Below the pieces are notes generated by a model. It was given only the letters and a program-made list of their open reading frames with translations, did no database searches and was not told the DNA's origin. Shown one piece after another: positions 62,338 to 64,000 of a DNA stretch of 64,000 nucleotides. The first letter of the stretch is position 1. Every line of letters begins with the position of its first letter. The stretch is from Rotaria sp. Silwood1 (lineage: Eukaryota; Rotifera; Eurotatoria; Philodinida; Philodinidae): positions 372,001 through 436,000 of the forward strand of contig CAJNOP010000090.1 in NCBI GenBank assembly GCA_905250075.1. Direction: 5' to 3'. Position numbers and translations under genes: made by a program.

Positions 62338-64000
62338 AAGAAGTTAAATATAGAGTTATATTTAATTTAACTAATCGTTCACTATAGGAAAAGAAACAAA
62401 TCTTAATATAACATCTTGAAGAATTTTGTATTATATGTATTGTCATGAGTGGATTTAATGAAAAACCAATTGTAAAGCATGCCTGCAACTAGATAAAGTT
62501 TTTTATCGAATGAAAAACATATGCTCGTATCTTATTGATATAGCGGACCAACAGGTATTTAGCGTTCATTTCTTTGTTGATCATGGCCGAATAGTTATTT
62601 TTCTGTAATCTTAGTTGTTGCGCAACGTTAATGACATAAATAAAAATCCTTTGCTATAATGTTGTGCACTTGTACAAAAGATAATTTTGACTTTTTAAAA
62701 ATTAATGTTGTTTTTTATTTATTTTTAGATAATTATTGTACAGAATGAAGCAAAAATCAGTAGGAATAAATTAATACAAAAATAATATAAATCGAAAAAT
62801 AAAGATTCAAAATGTCTAGGAAGACATGAGATTTTTCATTATTCAAAAAACTATTGGATGAATAGGAAATAGAATAATGAGAAGTATTAATGAAACGTTT
62901 TTAACGTCAACAACTTCATCAAGGAATCTCAATTGTATAATCTACAGTTAACATCTTCGAAACTTATTTGAGAAGTTTCTATTGTTAGTTATTCAAAATT
63001 GAATTAAAACAATATTTGCTTGAAGAAGAAATTAGAAAGTTTTGGAAAAATTGACCTATTTCTTTTGATTGAATGATAATGAAAAACGTTCGCTTCATTT
63101 TACCACTTATCTGCATGCTTACTTCAAGAATCACTATAGTAGCGATATGAATGGCGTACAAACCATTTTTTTCCTATTGAATTTTCATTTATCAATCTTG
63201 TTTCAGCAAACCTATTGAAAATATTATTCATCAAGAACGACAGCTTTGAAATAAAAAATAAGCCTTCAATACGAACACATATGATTGAATGAAATTAGGT
63301 AGGACAAAACCTTTCTGTTGAGGCTATGTGAATGTGGATGTGGGTGTAAGTATGAGTGTTTTCTTCTTTAGGCTGACATTCAGACCTACACTCATACTTT
63401 TTCTCTTTTGATTGTCTTTTACATGATGAATCACTGTACTCATTTGAAATAGTTTTTCTATTCAACTGAGAATCTTTTTTTCAATGTAGCAGAATGTTAG
63501 GATAAGGCATCTATATCTATGTAAATGTTCATCTCTTCTATTTCTATCATGTTGGTTCTTTTTCTTCTGTTTCTTTTATTCTCTTTGATCGTAGATATAT
63601 GAGTTGTTATACATATCTAGGTGATTCTGATTTAAAGATAATAAAGGTTTATAGTGGTCTTCTTTACATGAATTCGTACTTTCGCCCTTAAAAAAAGATA
63701 CGAAAGTAATAACATAGCAGTATTCACCATTTCAAGAAAGACTCACTCAATAGATAATTAAACAATAGATCAAAGTTTGTATACTACTAGAACACAAATG
63801 CGAAGAACGACATAAGTAGAATATAACAAACAACAGGTGGATAAAATATAACCAAGAGGAATACAAAATATTGAGAATGCCATATTCTGATAGAATACAT
63901 ATTTTACGTCAGTCATTTGATTGATCTATAAAAAAGTTTGTAATTCAAAAAGAAACAGAAGACTGGAAACATCTATAGAAGAAAGATTTCCATTGTTTAT
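62338..64000. other. Gene-free AT-rich end of window
   Basis: No exon or element was recognised. A small inverted repeat (AAGTATGAGTGT at 63347 with ACACTCATACTT near 63389) could form a hairpin. Confidence 0.4.

Noticed and set aside
1..64000. CRISPR arrays, bacterial operons, rRNA genes
   Set aside because: None were seen; the intron-rich animal gene structure makes prokaryotic features implausible.

Overview
The window is animal nuclear DNA: very AT-rich, with genes split by many short GT-AG introns (mostly 45-75 nt) and typical metazoan families (an SLC38 transporter, a peptide GPCR, a dve/SATB-class homeobox gene, PEDS1, a CCHamide-like neuropeptide, Dicer). AT content, intron size, Dicer duplication and the abundance of foldback and hAT-type elements suggest a rotifer, most likely a bdelloid. 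That is an inference, because no species-diagnostic sequence was recognised.

Layout. 3.0-6.7 kb (+): an SLC38A7/A8-like amino acid transporter in 11 exons. 7.7-9.9 kb (-): a seven-exon rhodopsin-class GPCR of the FMRFamide-receptor type. 13.2-14.4 kb (+): a TTL-domain (ATP-grasp) protein whose stop codon overlaps, tail to tail, the stop of an unrecognised 358-aa protein (14.4-18.6 kb, -). 19.3-21.2 kb (-): a dve-like COMPASS plus double-homeodomain regulator, followed by about 5 kb without genes. 26-28.3 kb: eroded coding fragments. 28.8-30.9 kb (-): PEDS1/TMEM189. 33.5-34.0 kb (+): a neuropeptide precursor. 34.0-35.2 kb (-): an intronless secreted N-formylglutamate-amidohydrolase-like protein.

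The second half centres on RNA silencing. A complete 1445-aa Dicer occupies 38.6-45.3 kb (-, 22 exons), with both RNase III sites intact. It is flanked downstream by a decayed paralogue (35.9-38.1 kb) carrying a 196-bp hAT-type insertion. A further fragment at 58.4-59.1 kb shares a nonsense mutation with that paralogue. Between 45.8 and 50.9 kb lie a 3.8-kb composite inverted-repeat element, with an internal hairpin of about 290-bp arms, and a 1.0-kb inverted-repeat element with a G/T-rich core. At 54.4-57.9 kb (-) is an unusual gene fusing a coiled-coil-like N-terminus to only the second RecA lobe of a UAP56/DDX39B helicase, with its catalytic motifs changed. The rest (51-54 kb, 59-64 kb) is gene-poor with scattered coding-like remnants.

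No operon-like co-function is evident. The most notable items are the CCHamide/GGNG-like neuropeptide, the half-helicase fusion, and the Dicer locus with its pseudogenes beside a long hairpin. All gene models were assembled by eye from splice signals and reading-frame continuity; exon ends agree in phase but are not supported by transcripts.
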